DNA of 64,000 nt from an uncultured Holophagaceae bacterium. GTDB taxonomy: Bacteria; Acidobacteriota; Holophagae; Holophagales; Holophagaceae. Shown one piece after another: positions 32,771 to 41,760 of this stretch. Below the pieces are notes generated by a model that was given only the letters and a program-made list of their open reading frames with translations, was not told the DNA's origin and ran no database searches. Both the position numbers and the translations under genes were made by a program. How positions within the stretch are numbered: position 1 is the stretch's first letter; each line of letters starts with the position of its first letter. The DNA lies in assembly GCA_903884655.1 (NCBI GenBank), contig CAISFO010000047.1:1-64000 (forward strand), read 5' to 3'.

Positions 32771-34417
32771 CTAGTGTGCCAGGGACGCTTCCACTCCATT
32801 CACCCAGAGCCTTCCGGGCCTCACTTTCCGCAGGGCCTCGGGGCTGATGTCCGCGAGGGGCACCTGTACCCAAAGCAGATCGGCCACGGCACCTTTCTGG
32901 ATCACGCCAAGTTCCCGGGACCGGCCCAGGGCCGTGGCGTTCCCCGAGGTATAGGCGCGGATCGCTTCCGTGCGGGAAAGGCGCTGGTCGGGCAGGAAAC
33001 CGCCCGGGGGATCGCCCTGGGCGTCCTGGCGAGTCTCGGCCGCGGCGAGGCCAAGAAAGGGATTGGCGTCCTCCACGGGCGCGTCACTGCCGAAGGCCAG
33101 CACGGCGCCGCCATTGACGAACCTGCGCCAGGGGAAGGCCTCGTCCAGGCGCGCAGGCCCAAGCCGCTCAGGCGTCCAGCTGTGGTCAGAGGTGCAGTGG
33201 ATGGGCTGCACGCTGGCCACCACACCCTGCTTGCCGAACCGCGCCGCATCTTCGGCGGTGACGATCTGGGCGTGCTCGATGCGGGGCGGCAGGGCGCTCT
33301 TGCCCTTTTTCATCGCTTCGGCCAGCAGGTCGAGGGCGGCGTGATTGGCCGCGTCACCGATGGCGTGGATGGCGGGCTGGTAGCCGGAGCGAAGGGTGAT
33401 GGCGGCGTCCAGGGCGATCCTGGCGGGGTCCGCGACCCACAGGCCCAGGGTGCCAGGCTCATCCGAATAGGGGGCCAGCAGCCGTGCCCCGCGGCTGCCC
33501 AGGGCGCCATCCAGGAAGAACTTCACGCCCTGCACCTGGAGGAAGGACAGCCGCTTGGGCCGGGCCCGTTTCAGTTCCTTGAGCATGAGGTCGTGGTCGT
33601 GGGCCAGGTAGGCGAAGACCCTGATGGGCAGGGTCCCCGCGCTGGCCAGGCGGCGGTAGGCGGCGAGCGCCCGCCCGTCCACTCCCATATCGGCCACGGT
33701 GGTGAAGCCCTCAGCCCGCAGGGAGCGCAGACCCGCCTCGATCCTGGATTCCAGCTCGGCATCCGTGTCCGGGGGGAGGTGCGAGGTTACCAGGTCCATG
33801 GCGGCATCGAGCAGGATGCCGGTGGGGCGGCCATGGGCATCCTTGAGGATGCGGCCGCCCTCAGGATCCGGCGTCTGGGGGCCTATGCCGGCGATGGCCA
33901 GCGCGGCGGTGTTCACCCAGGCGGCATGGCCATCCACCCGTTTCAGAAGGGCAGGTCTCGTTCCGGTCAGGGCGTCCAGATCCAGGGCCCGGGGAAAGGT
34001 CTTGGCAGGCCAGAGGTTCTGGTCCCAGCCTCGGCCCCGCAGCCAGCCCTCGGGGTGGGCTTCGGACCAGCCTCGAATCTGTCCAAGCACCTCTGGCAGG
34101 CTCTCCAACCCAGCCAGGTCCACCTGTCCCGATCTCGCCCCGAGGCTGGCCACATGGGCATGCCCTTCGATGAAGCCAGGCAGCAGGGAGCCGCCTGGGA
34201 GGTCCACCCGCTGGGCCCGGGGATGGGTCCTGGCCAGGGACTCGACGGGGCCAACGGCTCGGATCTGCCCCTTCTCGATCACCACGGCCTGGCCCTGGCG
34301 GAACCCCTGGGAAGTCCAGAGGTCCGCCCCGGCAAGGAGGAGGATGGCGGGCGGCGGCGGGGGCGGCAAAGGCATGGGCAGCTCGGGGGGGATGGCCAGT
34401 GTAGCGTCCACCCCCAT
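32771..34417 (-). CDS. Amidohydrolase (YtcJ-like)
   Basis: A 548-residue metal-dependent hydrolase of the amidohydrolase superfamily, YtcJ/AmiF type. The metal motif PGFIEGHAHVASLG lies near residue 80, RPALLKRVDGHAAWVNTAAL near 155, GVKFFLDGALGSRGA (with the carboxylated or bridging region), then AIHAIGDAANHAALDLL, RIEHAQIV and LAFGSDAPVEDANPFLG near residue 448. The N-terminus is Pro-rich (residues 13-24). The start at 34417 is an ATG without clear ribosome site; ATG at 34375 is an alternative. It sits upstream of rpe, 4 bases from its start. The substrate is unknown. Confidence 0.9.
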   Translation of the reverse strand: MGVDATLAIPPELPMPLPPPPPPAILLLAGADLWTSQGFRQGQAVVIEKGQIRAVGPVESLARTHPRAQRVDLPGGSLLPGFIEGHAHVASLGARSGQVDLAGLESLPEVLGQIRGWSEAHPEGWLRGRGWDQNLWPAKTFPRALDLDALTGTRPALLKRVDGHAAWVNTAALAIAGIGPQTPDPEGGRILKDAHGRPTGILLDAAMDLVTSHLPPDTDAELESRIEAGLRSLRAEGFTTVADMGVDGRALAAYRRLASAGTLPIRVFAYLAHDHDLMLKELKRARPKRLSFLQVQGVKFFLDGALGSRGARLLAPYSDEPGTLGLWVADPARIALDAAITLRSGYQPAIHAIGDAANHAALDLLAEAMKKGKSALPPRIEHAQIVTAEDAARFGKQGVVASVQPIHCTSDHSWTPERLGPARLDEAFPWRRFVNGGAVLAFGSDAPVEDANPFLGLAAAETRQDAQGDPPGGFLPDQRLSRTEAIRAYTSGNATALGRSRELGVIQKGAVADLLWVQVPLADISPEALRKVRPGRLWVNGVEASLAH

Positions 34418-34449
34418 TGGGACGATAAGGTGATCCTTTGGGAGGCCCC

Positions 34450-36105
34450 ATGTACCAGAAGGATTTCCTGGAGCAGGTGCGCACGCAGCTCTCGGTAAAG
34501 GAGGATCCCTCGAAGCTGCGGGAGCGCGCCTTCGAGACCAGCTCGGGCATCCCCTTGAAGAACAGCTACACGCCAGCGGATCTGGCGAATCATGATCCGC
34601 TGCGGGACTTGGGCGCGCCCGGGAAGTATCCCTTCACGCGCCATGTGCAGCCTTCGGGCTACCGGGGCCGCCTCTGGACCATGCGCCAGTACGCGGGTTT
34701 CGCGACGGCGGAGGAGAGCAATGCCCGCTACCGGTACCTGCTGGAGCAGGGCACCACGGGGCTGTCCGTGGCCTTCGATCTGCCCACGCAGATCGGCATG
34801 GATCCGGATCACTCCATGGCCCTGGGTGAGGTGGGAAAGGTGGGCGTGAGCATCAGCTCCATCCACGACATGCGGGCCCTGTTCAAGGACATCCCCCTCG
34901 ACAAGGTCAGCACCAGCATGACCATCAACGCACCCGCCTCGGTGCTGCTGGCGCTCTATCTCGCGGTGGCGGAAGAGCAGGGCGTGTCCTGGAACCAGGT
35001 GAGCGGCACCATCCAGAATGACATTCTCAAGGAATACATGGCCCGCGGCACCTACATCTTCCCGCCGCGCCAGAGCCTGCGCCTCATCACCGACATCTTC
35101 GCCTTCTGTGCGGAAAAGGTACCTAACTGGAACACTATCTCCATTTCCGGCTACCACATCCGGGAGGCGGGCTGCACTGCGGCCCAGGAAATCGCCTTCA
35201 CCCTGGGTGATGGCATCGCCTACGTGCAGGCGGCCCTGGACGCGGGGCTGAAGCTGGAAGCCTTCGCGCCGCGCCTCAGCTTCTTCTTCAACGCCCACAA
35301 CCAGTTCTTCGAGGAAGTGGCCAAGTTCCGCGCCGCCCGCCGGCTCTGGGCCCGGATCATGAAGGAACGTTTCAAGACCGACGATGCAAAAAGCCAGATG
35401 TTGCGTTTCCACACGCAGACCGCCGGTAGCACCCTCACGGCCCAGCAGCCTGACAACAACATCGTGCGCACCACTGTCCAGGCCATGGCCGCCGTGTGCG
35501 GCGGCACCCAGAGCCTGCACACCAACAGCCGGGACGAGGCCCTGGCCCTGCCGACCGAGGTGAGCGCGCGCATCGCCTTGAGGACGCAGCAGATCCTGGC
35601 CTACGAATCGCGGGTGGCGGACGTGGTGGATCCCTTCGCGGGCAGCTACTTCGTGGAATCGCTCACAGACGAACTGGAGGCCCGCGCCCTGGCGCTGCTG
35701 ACCAAGGTGGATGACCTCGGCGGCATGGTGAGCGCCATCGAAAAGGGTTTCCCCCAGCGGGAGATTCAGAACGCGGCCTACGCCTATCAGAAGGCCGTGG
35801 AGAAGGGCGAGCAGGTGGTGGTGGGCGTGAACCGCTTCACGGTGACGGGAGAACCCAAGCCGGACCTGCTGCGGGTGGACGAGGCCCTGGGCGCCCAGCG
35901 CCGTGCCGTCATCGCCAAGGTGCGGGCAGGCCGCGACCAGGGTCTGGTGGATGGGCGACTGGCTGCTTTGCGAACCGCTGCCGTTGGCACCGAGAATTTG
36001 ATGCCGCATATCCTGAATGCAGTCAAAGCCGAGGCGACCGTAGGAGAAATCTGCGATGCCATGAGGACGGTGTTCGGGGAGTACCAGGAGCAGATGGTGC
36101 TTTGA
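34450..36105 (+). CDS. Methylmalonyl-CoA mutase family large subunit (no B12 domain)
   Basis: A 551-residue catalytic chain of the acyl-CoA mutase family. The barrel carries the substrate-binding motifs [24 protein letters not shown] near residue 60, [21 protein letters not shown] near 105, [31 protein letters not shown] near residue 190, and [19 protein letters not shown] with [17 protein letters not shown]. The C-terminal cobalamin-binding domain of full-length MUT is absent; in this short class it is a separate protein, so the partner must be elsewhere. It could be methylmalonyl-CoA mutase or an isobutyryl/ethylmalonyl-type mutase. The start at 34450 has GGGAGG upstream. Confidence 0.9.
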   Translation: MYQKDFLEQVRTQLSVKEDPSKLRERAFETSSGIPLKNSYTPADLANHDPLRDLGAPGKYPFTRHVQPSGYRGRLWTMRQYAGFATAEESNARYRYLLEQGTTGLSVAFDLPTQIGMDPDHSMALGEVGKVGVSISSIHDMRALFKDIPLDKVSTSMTINAPASVLLALYLAVAEEQGVSWNQVSGTIQNDILKEYMARGTYIFPPRQSLRLITDIFAFCAEKVPNWNTISISGYHIREAGCTAAQEIAFTLGDGIAYVQAALDAGLKLEAFAPRLSFFFNAHNQFFEEVAKFRAARRLWARIMKERFKTDDAKSQMLRFHTQTAGSTLTAQQPDNNIVRTTVQAMAAVCGGTQSLHTNSRDEALALPTEVSARIALRTQQILAYESRVADVVDPFAGSYFVESLTDELEARALALLTKVDDLGGMVSAIEKGFPQREIQNAAYAYQKAVEKGEQVVVGVNRFTVTGEPKPDLLRVDEALGAQRRAVIAKVRAGRDQGLVDGRLAALRTAAVGTENLMPHILNAVKAEATVGEICDAMRTVFGEYQEQMVL

Positions 36106-36178
36106 AAAATCAAAACCTCTCAAAGTCTTGTAAGTTGGAGCGGCCCAGGTACTCTTATTGCAATCTCCCACTCAGTCA

Positions 36179-36195
36179 GTCCCGCCGAGCGGGAC
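36179..36195 (+). promoter_or_regulatory. Leader hairpin before small cytochrome gene
   Basis: A perfect seven-base stem GTCCCGC-cga-GCGGGAC, 20 bases upstream of the start of the first small cytochrome, followed directly by CCTCCcGGAGG that contains its ribosome site. The arrangement could affect translation or mRNA stability. No U-run follows, so it is unlikely to be a terminator. Confidence 0.4.
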
Positions 36196-36214
36196 CGTTC
36201 CTCCCGGAGGCACC

Positions 36215-36469
36215 ATGCGCACCACCACCCTCATCGCCGCCGTCGCCCTGCTGCTTGCCATTCCCGCCCAGGCCAAGATGCCTTGGGTCAAGAAGGCCCA
36301 GGAGGCCGGCTTCGCCGACGTCAAGAGCTGCCAGTCCTGCCACGCCGACAAGATGCCCAAGAAGGGTGGCGAATTGGCCGAGCGCGGCAAGTTTCTCGTG
36401 GACATGAAGGCCAAGAAGAAGGCCGCAGAAGTGGATCTGGCTTGGCTCAAGGACTACAAGGGCAAGTAA
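36215..36469 (+). CDS. Small monohaem cytochrome c (periplasmic)
   Basis: An 84-residue precursor. A signal peptide (MRTTTLIAAVALLLAIPAQA) is followed by a short mature domain with one haem motif CQSCH near residue 39, then KMPKKGGELAERGKFLVDM and a Lys-rich tail. It probably shuttles electrons in the periplasm. The start at 36215 has GGAGG upstream. It is followed 71 bases later by its paralogue at 36541. Confidence 0.85.
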   Translation: MRTTTLIAAVALLLAIPAQAKMPWVKKAQEAGFADVKSCQSCHADKMPKKGGELAERGKFLVDMKAKKKAAEVDLAWLKDYKGK

Positions 36470-36540
36470 TCCGCTGCTATCATAAGCTTTGACAAACGCT
36501 CACCAATTCGATTCCCGGTAACCCACACCTAGGAGGCGCC

Positions 36541-36795
36541 ATGCGCACCGCTACCCTCATCGCCGCCGCGATGATCCTCTCTGTTTCCGCCCAGGCCAAG
36601 CTGCCCTTCGTCAAGCAGGCCAAGGAACTGGGCTTCACTGAGATCACCAGCTGCAAGTCCTGCCACGTCGATGCCATGCCCAAGAAGGGCGCCTCCACCG
36701 CCAACGAGCGCGGCAAGTTCCTGCTCAAGATGAAGGCCGACAAGAAGGCCGCCGAAGTCGATCTGAACTGGCTGAAGGAATACAAGGGGAAGTGA
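36541..36795 (+). CDS. Small monohaem cytochrome c, paralogue
   Basis: An 84-residue precursor with signal peptide (MRTATLIAAAMILSVSAQA) and one haem motif CKSCH near residue 39. It matches the upstream cytochrome along its whole length: KxxFLxxMKAxKKAAEVDLxWLKxYKGK at the C-terminus is nearly identical. The two therefore arose by tandem duplication. The ribosome site GGAGG is at 36532-36536. A strong terminator follows at 36821. Confidence 0.87.
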   Translation: MRTATLIAAAMILSVSAQAKLPFVKQAKELGFTEITSCKSCHVDAMPKKGASTANERGKFLLKMKADKKAAEVDLNWLKEYKGK

Positions 36796-36820
36796 ACCCG
36801 CAAGACCACTCGAGAAAATC

Positions 36821-36851
36821 AAGCGCCGGGGGCCTATCCTCCGGCGCTTTT
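36821..36851 (+). terminator. Rho-independent terminator of small cytochrome pair
   Basis: AAGCGCCGG (36821-36829), a loop of 11 bases, then CCGGCGCTTTT (36841-36851). It closes the small cytochrome genes before the large cytochrome gene. Confidence 0.85.
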
Positions 36852-36988
36852 CTGTATGTCTGCATGTGTATCCATTGCGCGGCGGCTGGGGCTAACCTGT
36901 TTCACGTTTGAGGATGTCTGGATCATTTATATTGTATGAGTCAATAAAACAGAAGATAGAACGGTAGGCAGAGACCCATACCCGACAA

Positions 36989-37002
36989 GTGACTTAGATC
37001 AC
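36989..37002 (+). promoter_or_regulatory. CRP-family type operator (GTGA-N6-TCAC)
   Basis: Perfect GTGA-CTTAGA-TCAC, 60 bases before the 11-haem cytochrome gene. This is the CRP/FNR-family palindrome with the usual six-base centre. The same 12-base core GTGACTTAGATC recurs upstream of the second large cytochrome. The spacing to a weak -10-like element about 30 bases downstream fits activation from about -41. Confidence 0.55.
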
Positions 37003-37061
37003 CAGCGTCTAGCAAGTCCCGGGAATATCCGGCTAGGGTATAGAGGACTGATGAGGTGGTT

Positions 37062-38951
37062 ATGCGGTTTCTCTTCGCTGGATTACTTTCCATGGTGCTC
37101 GCCGCAGCACCTCCGAGCGCGAAGGACTGCAGTTCCTGCCACGATGTGAATGTCATCACGTTCGAGGCTTCCAAGCATGGCAGCCTGGGCTGCGTCGGGT
37201 GCCACACCGACATCACCCGCCTTCCGCATGCGGAGAAACATGCCCCGGTCAAGTGCGCCACGTGCCACGACGATCAGGTGAAGGCCTACGCGAAGAGCGT
37301 CCACGGTGTGTCCAAGAAGAACGGCATGTCGGATGCCGCCACCTGCGCCTCCTGCCACGGTTCGCCCCACTCGATCCTGGGCGCCAGCGAGGCGGGCTCG
37401 AAGGTGGCCAAGAAGAACCTCCCGGACACGTGTGGCGCCTGTCACTCCAATCCCGAGTTCCTGTCCAAGCACAACATCCCCTTCGCGAAGCCGGTTGAGG
37501 CCTACCGCCTGAGCCTGCACGGCCGCGAAGTCGCCAAGGGCAACACGGCCGCAGCCTCCTGCTCCGACTGCCACGGCAGCCATGACATCCTGGCCTCCCA
37601 GGACCCCAAGGCCCACGTGAACCGGGCCCGGGTGGCCGAGACCTGTGGCGTCTGCCATCCCGATGTGCAGGCGGTCTACGCGGACAGTGTCCACGGCCTC
37701 GCCGTGCAGCGTGGCTCCAAGGATTCGCCCACCTGCACCGGGTGCCACGGCGAGCACAACATCCTGGCCCCCAAGGATCCCGGCTCCATGGTCAATGCCG
37801 CCCGGGTGTCCACGGTCACCTGCGGCCGCTGCCACGGCGATGAACGCCTCGATTCCCGCTACGGCTTCGGGGACAAGGTGCCTGCCTTCCAGGACAGCTT
37901 CCATGGCCTCGCCATCCGTGGTGGGCAGAAGACTGCCGCCAACTGTGCGTCCTGCCATGGCGTGCACAACATCCTCCCCTCGCAGGATGTCCGGTCCACC
38001 ATCAATCCCGCCAACCTGAAGAAGACCTGCGGCCAATGCCATCCGGGCGTGGGCGACAAGATCACCCAGGGGCGGGTGCACGTGCGCACCGCCGGCGGCA
38101 TCGAGCACATCTCCGTCAAGTGGATCCGGCTGACCTACTACCTGCTGATCCCCATGACCATCGGCTTCATGCTCTTCCACAACGGCCTGGATTGGCTGGC
38201 CAAGCTGCGCCGCCACAAGCCCCACCACGGCACGGGCGAGCAGCTGCCCCGCATGAACCTGCTGTTCCGCATCTCCCACGGGATGGTGATGGTCAGCTTC
38301 ATCGTGCTCGTCATCACCGGCTTCGCCCTGAAGTTCCCCGAGGCCGGGTGGGTCCAGGCCATGGGGCTCCACGGAGCTGGGGTCGCGCGCGGCATCCTGC
38401 ACCGCATCGCCGCCGTGGTGATCTCCGCCGCCACCGTGTTCCACTTCATCCACCTAGCCCTGGTGAAGAAGGACCGGGTGATGCTCTGGGAGCTCCTGCC
38501 CAACTGGCAGGATGCCAAGGACATCGCCAACATGCTGCGCTACAACCTCGGTCTGATCGACATGCGGCCCACGTTCGGGATGTTCGGCTACGCCGAGAAG
38601 ATGGAGTACTGGGCCTTCATGTGGGGCACCGTAGTGATGGCTGTGACGGGCATGCTGCTGTGGTTCAAGGACCTCAGCCTGCGTTTCTTCCCCGTCTGGG
38701 TGATGGACGCCAGCACGGCCGCCCACTGGTATGAAGCGATTCTGGCCACCCTCTCGATCCTCGTCTGGCACTGGTACCTGGTGATCTTCGATCCCGATGT
38801 CTACCCCATGGACCTGGCCTGGCTGACCGGCAAGGCCTCCGCCGACCACATGCGCGAGACCCGGCCCGAGTACTACCGTCAGCTCATGGAGAAGGAAGCC
38901 CAGAAGGCGCAGGCCGACACCACCAGCCCCGAGGATGGAACGGGCCACTGA
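37062..38951 (+). CDS. Eleven-haem c-type cytochrome with b-type membrane domain (CbcL-like)
   Basis: A 629-residue protein: signal peptide (residues 1-18), then about 330 residues with 11 CxxCH haem motifs, then a C-terminal membrane domain with five helices (LTYYLLIPMTIGFML, GMVMVSFIVLVITGFAL, AAVVISAATVFHFIHLALV, YWAFMWGTVVMAVTGML, AILATLSILVWHWYLVIF) bearing His residues for b-type haems. This is the architecture of Geobacter CbcL, a quinol oxidase joining a multihaem c-domain to a HydC/FdnI-like diheme b-domain that feeds extracellular reduction. The start at 37062 has GAGG upstream. A CRP-type site lies before it; the second large gene is similar in plan. Confidence 0.88.
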   Translation: MRFLFAGLLSMVLAAAPPSAKDCSSCHDVNVITFEASKHGSLGCVGCHTDITRLPHAEKHAPVKCATCHDDQVKAYAKSVHGVSKKNGMSDAATCASCHGSPHSILGASEAGSKVAKKNLPDTCGACHSNPEFLSKHNIPFAKPVEAYRLSLHGREVAKGNTAAASCSDCHGSHDILASQDPKAHVNRARVAETCGVCHPDVQAVYADSVHGLAVQRGSKDSPTCTGCHGEHNILAPKDPGSMVNAARVSTVTCGRCHGDERLDSRYGFGDKVPAFQDSFHGLAIRGGQKTAANCASCHGVHNILPSQDVRSTINPANLKKTCGQCHPGVGDKITQGRVHVRTAGGIEHISVKWIRLTYYLLIPMTIGFMLFHNGLDWLAKLRRHKPHHGTGEQLPRMNLLFRISHGMVMVSFIVLVITGFALKFPEAGWVQAMGLHGAGVARGILHRIAAVVISAATVFHFIHLALVKKDRVMLWELLPNWQDAKDIANMLRYNLGLIDMRPTFGMFGYAEKMEYWAFMWGTVVMAVTGMLLWFKDLSLRFFPVWVMDASTAAHWYEAILATLSILVWHWYLVIFDPDVYPMDLAWLTGKASADHMRETRPEYYRQLMEKEAQKAQADTTSPEDGTGH

Positions 38952-38963
38952 TTCCACACAATT

Positions 38964-38977
38964 GTGACTTAGATCCG
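38964..38977 (+). promoter_or_regulatory. Degenerate CRP-type operator half
   Basis: GTGACTTAGATCCG: the first 12 bases equal those of the site at 36989, but the second half-site is TCCG and not TCAC. It is 98 bases before the second large cytochrome gene. Confidence 0.35.
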
Positions 38978-39007
38978 CTTTTTCAAACTACCCAAGAGTG
39001 GACAATA

Positions 39008-39038
39008 AATCGGAACCCCTTCCTTCGGGGTTCCGATT
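39008..39038 (+). terminator. Hairpin between the two large cytochrome genes
   Basis: AATCGGAACCCC (39008-39019), a seven-base loop, then GGGGTTCCGATT (39027-39038), a 12-base perfect stem. The following bases CTTGTGTT are a poor U-run. It may end transcripts of the upstream gene or attenuate the downstream one. Confidence 0.5.
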
Positions 39039-39074
39039 CTTGTGTTCTGGTCCTGCAATCAAGGAGAACGCCTC

Positions 39075-41261
39075 ATGGTTCCGGATGTCCGATCCAATAG
39101 AAGCACGGCCCAGGAAAGCGGCCCTACCAGGTTCCGCTTGCGAGGGTTCCTTCCGGTCCTGCTTTTGGTGGGAGGTCTCCTGATTGGCACGCCGGTTCGC
39201 GGGGCCGGCGCCAAGGCCGTGAAGGAGTCCTGCTACGACTGCCACAGCGACCAAAGCATGACCAAGGAGGGGCCGAACGGGGCCACCCTGTCGCTGTTCG
39301 TGGACGAGGCCCGGTTTGGCAAGGCCGTGCATGCCTCGATGGCCTGCAAGGACTGCCACTCGGCCATCCATAAGGACCATCCCGGCGACGGCAACCCCGT
39401 CCCGAAGGTGAACTGCGGGACCTGCCATACCGAAGAGGACAAGATCTACCAGGGCAGCATTCACGGCATGAGCAAGTCCATGGGCGCCTCGGCCGCGGCC
39501 AACTGCACCGACTGCCACGGCAACCACTACATCGTGCCGGCGAAGCAGACTGACTCACCGGTCTACAAAATGAACCTCCCCAAGACCTGCGCCAGGTGCC
39601 ACGCCAACAAGAACGTCACTGACGAATACAAGATGAAATACCCGTCCGTGGGCTCGCAATACCAGGAGAGCATCCATGGCATGGCCCTGCTGCAGAAGGG
39701 GCTCATCGTGGCCCCCAGCTGCAACGACTGCCACGGCGTGCATGACATCAAGCGCAGCGTGGACCGCAGCTCCCCCATCAACCACGCCAACGTCGCCAAA
39801 ACCTGCGGCAAATGCCACGTCACCGTCGAAGAAATCTACAACAAGAGCATCCATGGGCAGTTGCTGGCCAAGGGCGATCCCCGGGGTCCTGTCTGCATCC
39901 AGTGTCACTCCGCGCACCAGATCGAGACGCCCCAGGGCGGGCATTTCAAGGCGGGCAGCGACATGATCTGTGGCAAGTGCCACGCCGACCGGCTCGAGCA
40001 CTACCGGGACACCTACCACGGCAAGGCCATGGCCCTGGGCAAGGCGAACACCGCCAATGCCGTGGCCGCCTGCTACGACTGCCATGGCCACCACGACGTG
40101 CTGCGGGTGGCGGATCCCAATTCCCACCTGTCCCCGGGAAACATCGTCAACACCTGCAAGCAGTGCCACCCCAAGGCCAGCGTCAGCTTCACCAAGTACG
40201 CGCCCCATGCCAATCCCATGGATCGCAAGAACTACCCGGTGTTGAACTACGTCTTCATCATCATGACGACCCTGCTGGTGGTCACCTTCTCGCTCTTCGG
40301 CGGCCATACGCTGCTCTGGCTGTTCCGCTCCATCTGGCTCTACCGCCACGATTCCAAGCAGTTCCGCGAGGCCAAGATCAAGATCCAGGAAGACGATGAG
40401 CAGTTCACCCGCTTCCAGCCCTTCGAGCGCTTCCTCCACATCCTGGTGGTGACGAGCTTCCTGCTGTTGACCATCACCGGCATGCCGCTGAAGTTCTACT
40501 ACTCCGACTGGGCCAAGGCGATCTTCAGCTTCTTCGGCGGCGCCGAAGTGGCCCGCACCCTCCACCATTTCGGGGCCGTGGTCACCTTCGTCTACTTCGT
40601 GCTCCACGTGAGCACCACCCTGAGCCACCTCTGGAAGCACCGCGGCTACCTGAACAATCCGGAAACAGGTGCCTTCGAGGCCAAGCGCATCTTCAAGGCC
40701 ATGGCCCACCCGGATTCCATGATCCCCACCAAACAGGACGTGACGGACTTCGTGGATCACAACAAGTGGTTCTTCGGCAAGGGCCCACGGCCCGAATTCG
40801 ACCGCTGGACCTACTTCGAGAAGTTCGACTACCTGGCCGTGTTCTGGGGCGTGTTCGCCATCGGCGTCTCCGGCCTGATCATGTGGTTCCCGGAATTCTT
40901 CAGCAAGTTCATGCCGGGCTGGATGATCAACGTCTCCCTCATCATCCACTCGGACGAGGCCCTGCTGGCGGCCGGGTTCATCTTCACGGTCCACTTCTTC
41001 AACACTCACTTCCGTCTGGAGAAGTTCCCCATGGACACGGTCATCTTCTCGGGCCGCATCTCCAAGTCCGAGATGATCCACGAGCGGAAGCGCTGGTATG
41101 ACCGCCTGGTGGCCGAAGGCCGCCTGGACGAATACCGGGTGAAGGATGAATGGGAAGCCTGGAAGGGCATCGCCCGCAGCGCCGGCTACATCTTCTTCGG
41201 CGTGGGTCTGGTGCTCCTCGTCCTGATCATCTACGCCATGACCTCCCGCCTCGCCCACTGA
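39075..41261 (+). CDS. Eleven-haem c-type cytochrome with b-type membrane domain, paralogue
   Basis: A 728-residue protein. After a hydrophobic N-terminal signal (LPVLLLVGGLLIGTPV) there are 11 CxxCH motifs (including CYDCH twice and CGKCH twice). The membrane part has about six helices (YVFIIMTTLLVVTFSLF, FLHILVVTSFLLLTITGM, AVVTFVYFVLHVSTTL, DYLAVFWGVFAIGVSGLIMWF, EALLAAGFIFTVHFF, SAGYIFFGVGLVLLVLIIYAM). It has the same plan as the preceding gene but longer loops and C-terminal tail. Together they suggest two alternative quinol-to-periplasm routes. The start at 39075 has AAGGAG eight bases upstream. A strong terminator follows. Confidence 0.88.
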   Translation: MVPDVRSNRSTAQESGPTRFRLRGFLPVLLLVGGLLIGTPVRGAGAKAVKESCYDCHSDQSMTKEGPNGATLSLFVDEARFGKAVHASMACKDCHSAIHKDHPGDGNPVPKVNCGTCHTEEDKIYQGSIHGMSKSMGASAAANCTDCHGNHYIVPAKQTDSPVYKMNLPKTCARCHANKNVTDEYKMKYPSVGSQYQESIHGMALLQKGLIVAPSCNDCHGVHDIKRSVDRSSPINHANVAKTCGKCHVTVEEIYNKSIHGQLLAKGDPRGPVCIQCHSAHQIETPQGGHFKAGSDMICGKCHADRLEHYRDTYHGKAMALGKANTANAVAACYDCHGHHDVLRVADPNSHLSPGNIVNTCKQCHPKASVSFTKYAPHANPMDRKNYPVLNYVFIIMTTLLVVTFSLFGGHTLLWLFRSIWLYRHDSKQFREAKIKIQEDDEQFTRFQPFERFLHILVVTSFLLLTITGMPLKFYYSDWAKAIFSFFGGAEVARTLHHFGAVVTFVYFVLHVSTTLSHLWKHRGYLNNPETGAFEAKRIFKAMAHPDSMIPTKQDVTDFVDHNKWFFGKGPRPEFDRWTYFEKFDYLAVFWGVFAIGVSGLIMWFPEFFSKFMPGWMINVSLIIHSDEALLAAGFIFTVHFFNTHFRLEKFPMDTVIFSGRISKSEMIHERKRWYDRLVAEGRLDEYRVKDEWEAWKGIARSAGYIFFGVGLVLLVLIIYAMTSRLAH

Positions 41262-41277
41262 GGCCGGACGCACCATC

Positions 41278-41309
41278 AAGAGGCGCCGGACCCGTCCGGC
41301 GCCTCTTTT
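41278..41309 (+). terminator. Rho-independent terminator after second large cytochrome
   Basis: AAGAGGCGCCGGA (41278-41290), a four-base loop, then TCCGGCGCCTCTTTT (41295-41309), a 13-base perfect stem followed by four T. Confidence 0.92.
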
Positions 41310-41411
41310 GTCATGGCGTTGAACCCACTGCCTGGAACTCCCGGCAGATCGTGGTTCAAAGTGGACCATCTTCAATGGTTTGAGTCGGCCACAGGCATCC
41401 GTGACAAACCT

Positions 41412-41425
41412 GTGACTGCCATCAC
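41412..41425 (+). promoter_or_regulatory. CRP-family type operator (GTGA-N6-TCAC)
   Basis: Perfect GTGA-CTGCCA-TCAC, 91 bases before the diheme cytochrome gene at 41516. A -10-like CAAAAT lies about 30 bases downstream of its centre, the same geometry as at 36989. Confidence 0.55.
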
Positions 41426-41515
41426 TGACACGGTTCTTTGACTACCCCAAAATCCTTTTAACGAACCACTTGGCTCGGGTCGAATTCGAGTCAGCCACCC
41501 CCCACAGGAGTCACC

Positions 41516-41746
41516 ATGCGCCGCATCACCCTTCTTACTGCCGCCCTCATGCTGGCTCTGGCTCCTGCCGCCATGGCCAAGCCCACCACCGTCAAGGGTG
41601 CCAAGTGCACCATCTGCCACGAGGGTGCCCCCAAGGACAAGAAGTTCAACGCCGCCACCCAGAAGATGTTCCCCAAGTACAAGGAAGACAAGTGCAAGGA
41701 CTGCCACGGCATGGCTGATGGCAAGTTCACTTCCAAGAAGAAGTAG
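41516..41746 (+). CDS. Small diheme cytochrome c (periplasmic)
   Basis: A 76-residue precursor with a signal peptide ([21 protein letters not shown]) and two haem motifs CTICH and CKDCH, with a Lys-rich linker (KDKKFNAATQKMFPKYKEDK) between them. This fits a periplasmic electron shuttle for the membrane multihaem cytochromes next to it. The start at 41516 has CAGGAG upstream. A bidirectional terminator follows. Confidence 0.87.
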   Translation: MRRITLLTAALMLALAPAAMAKPTTVKGAKCTICHEGAPKDKKFNAATQKMFPKYKEDKCKDCHGMADGKFTSKKK

Positions 41747-41760
41747 ATTTCCTGTTCTTG

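Noticed and set aside
36489-36517. Possible -35 TTGACA before the second small cytochrome
   Set aside because: No good -10 element lies 16-18 bases downstream.
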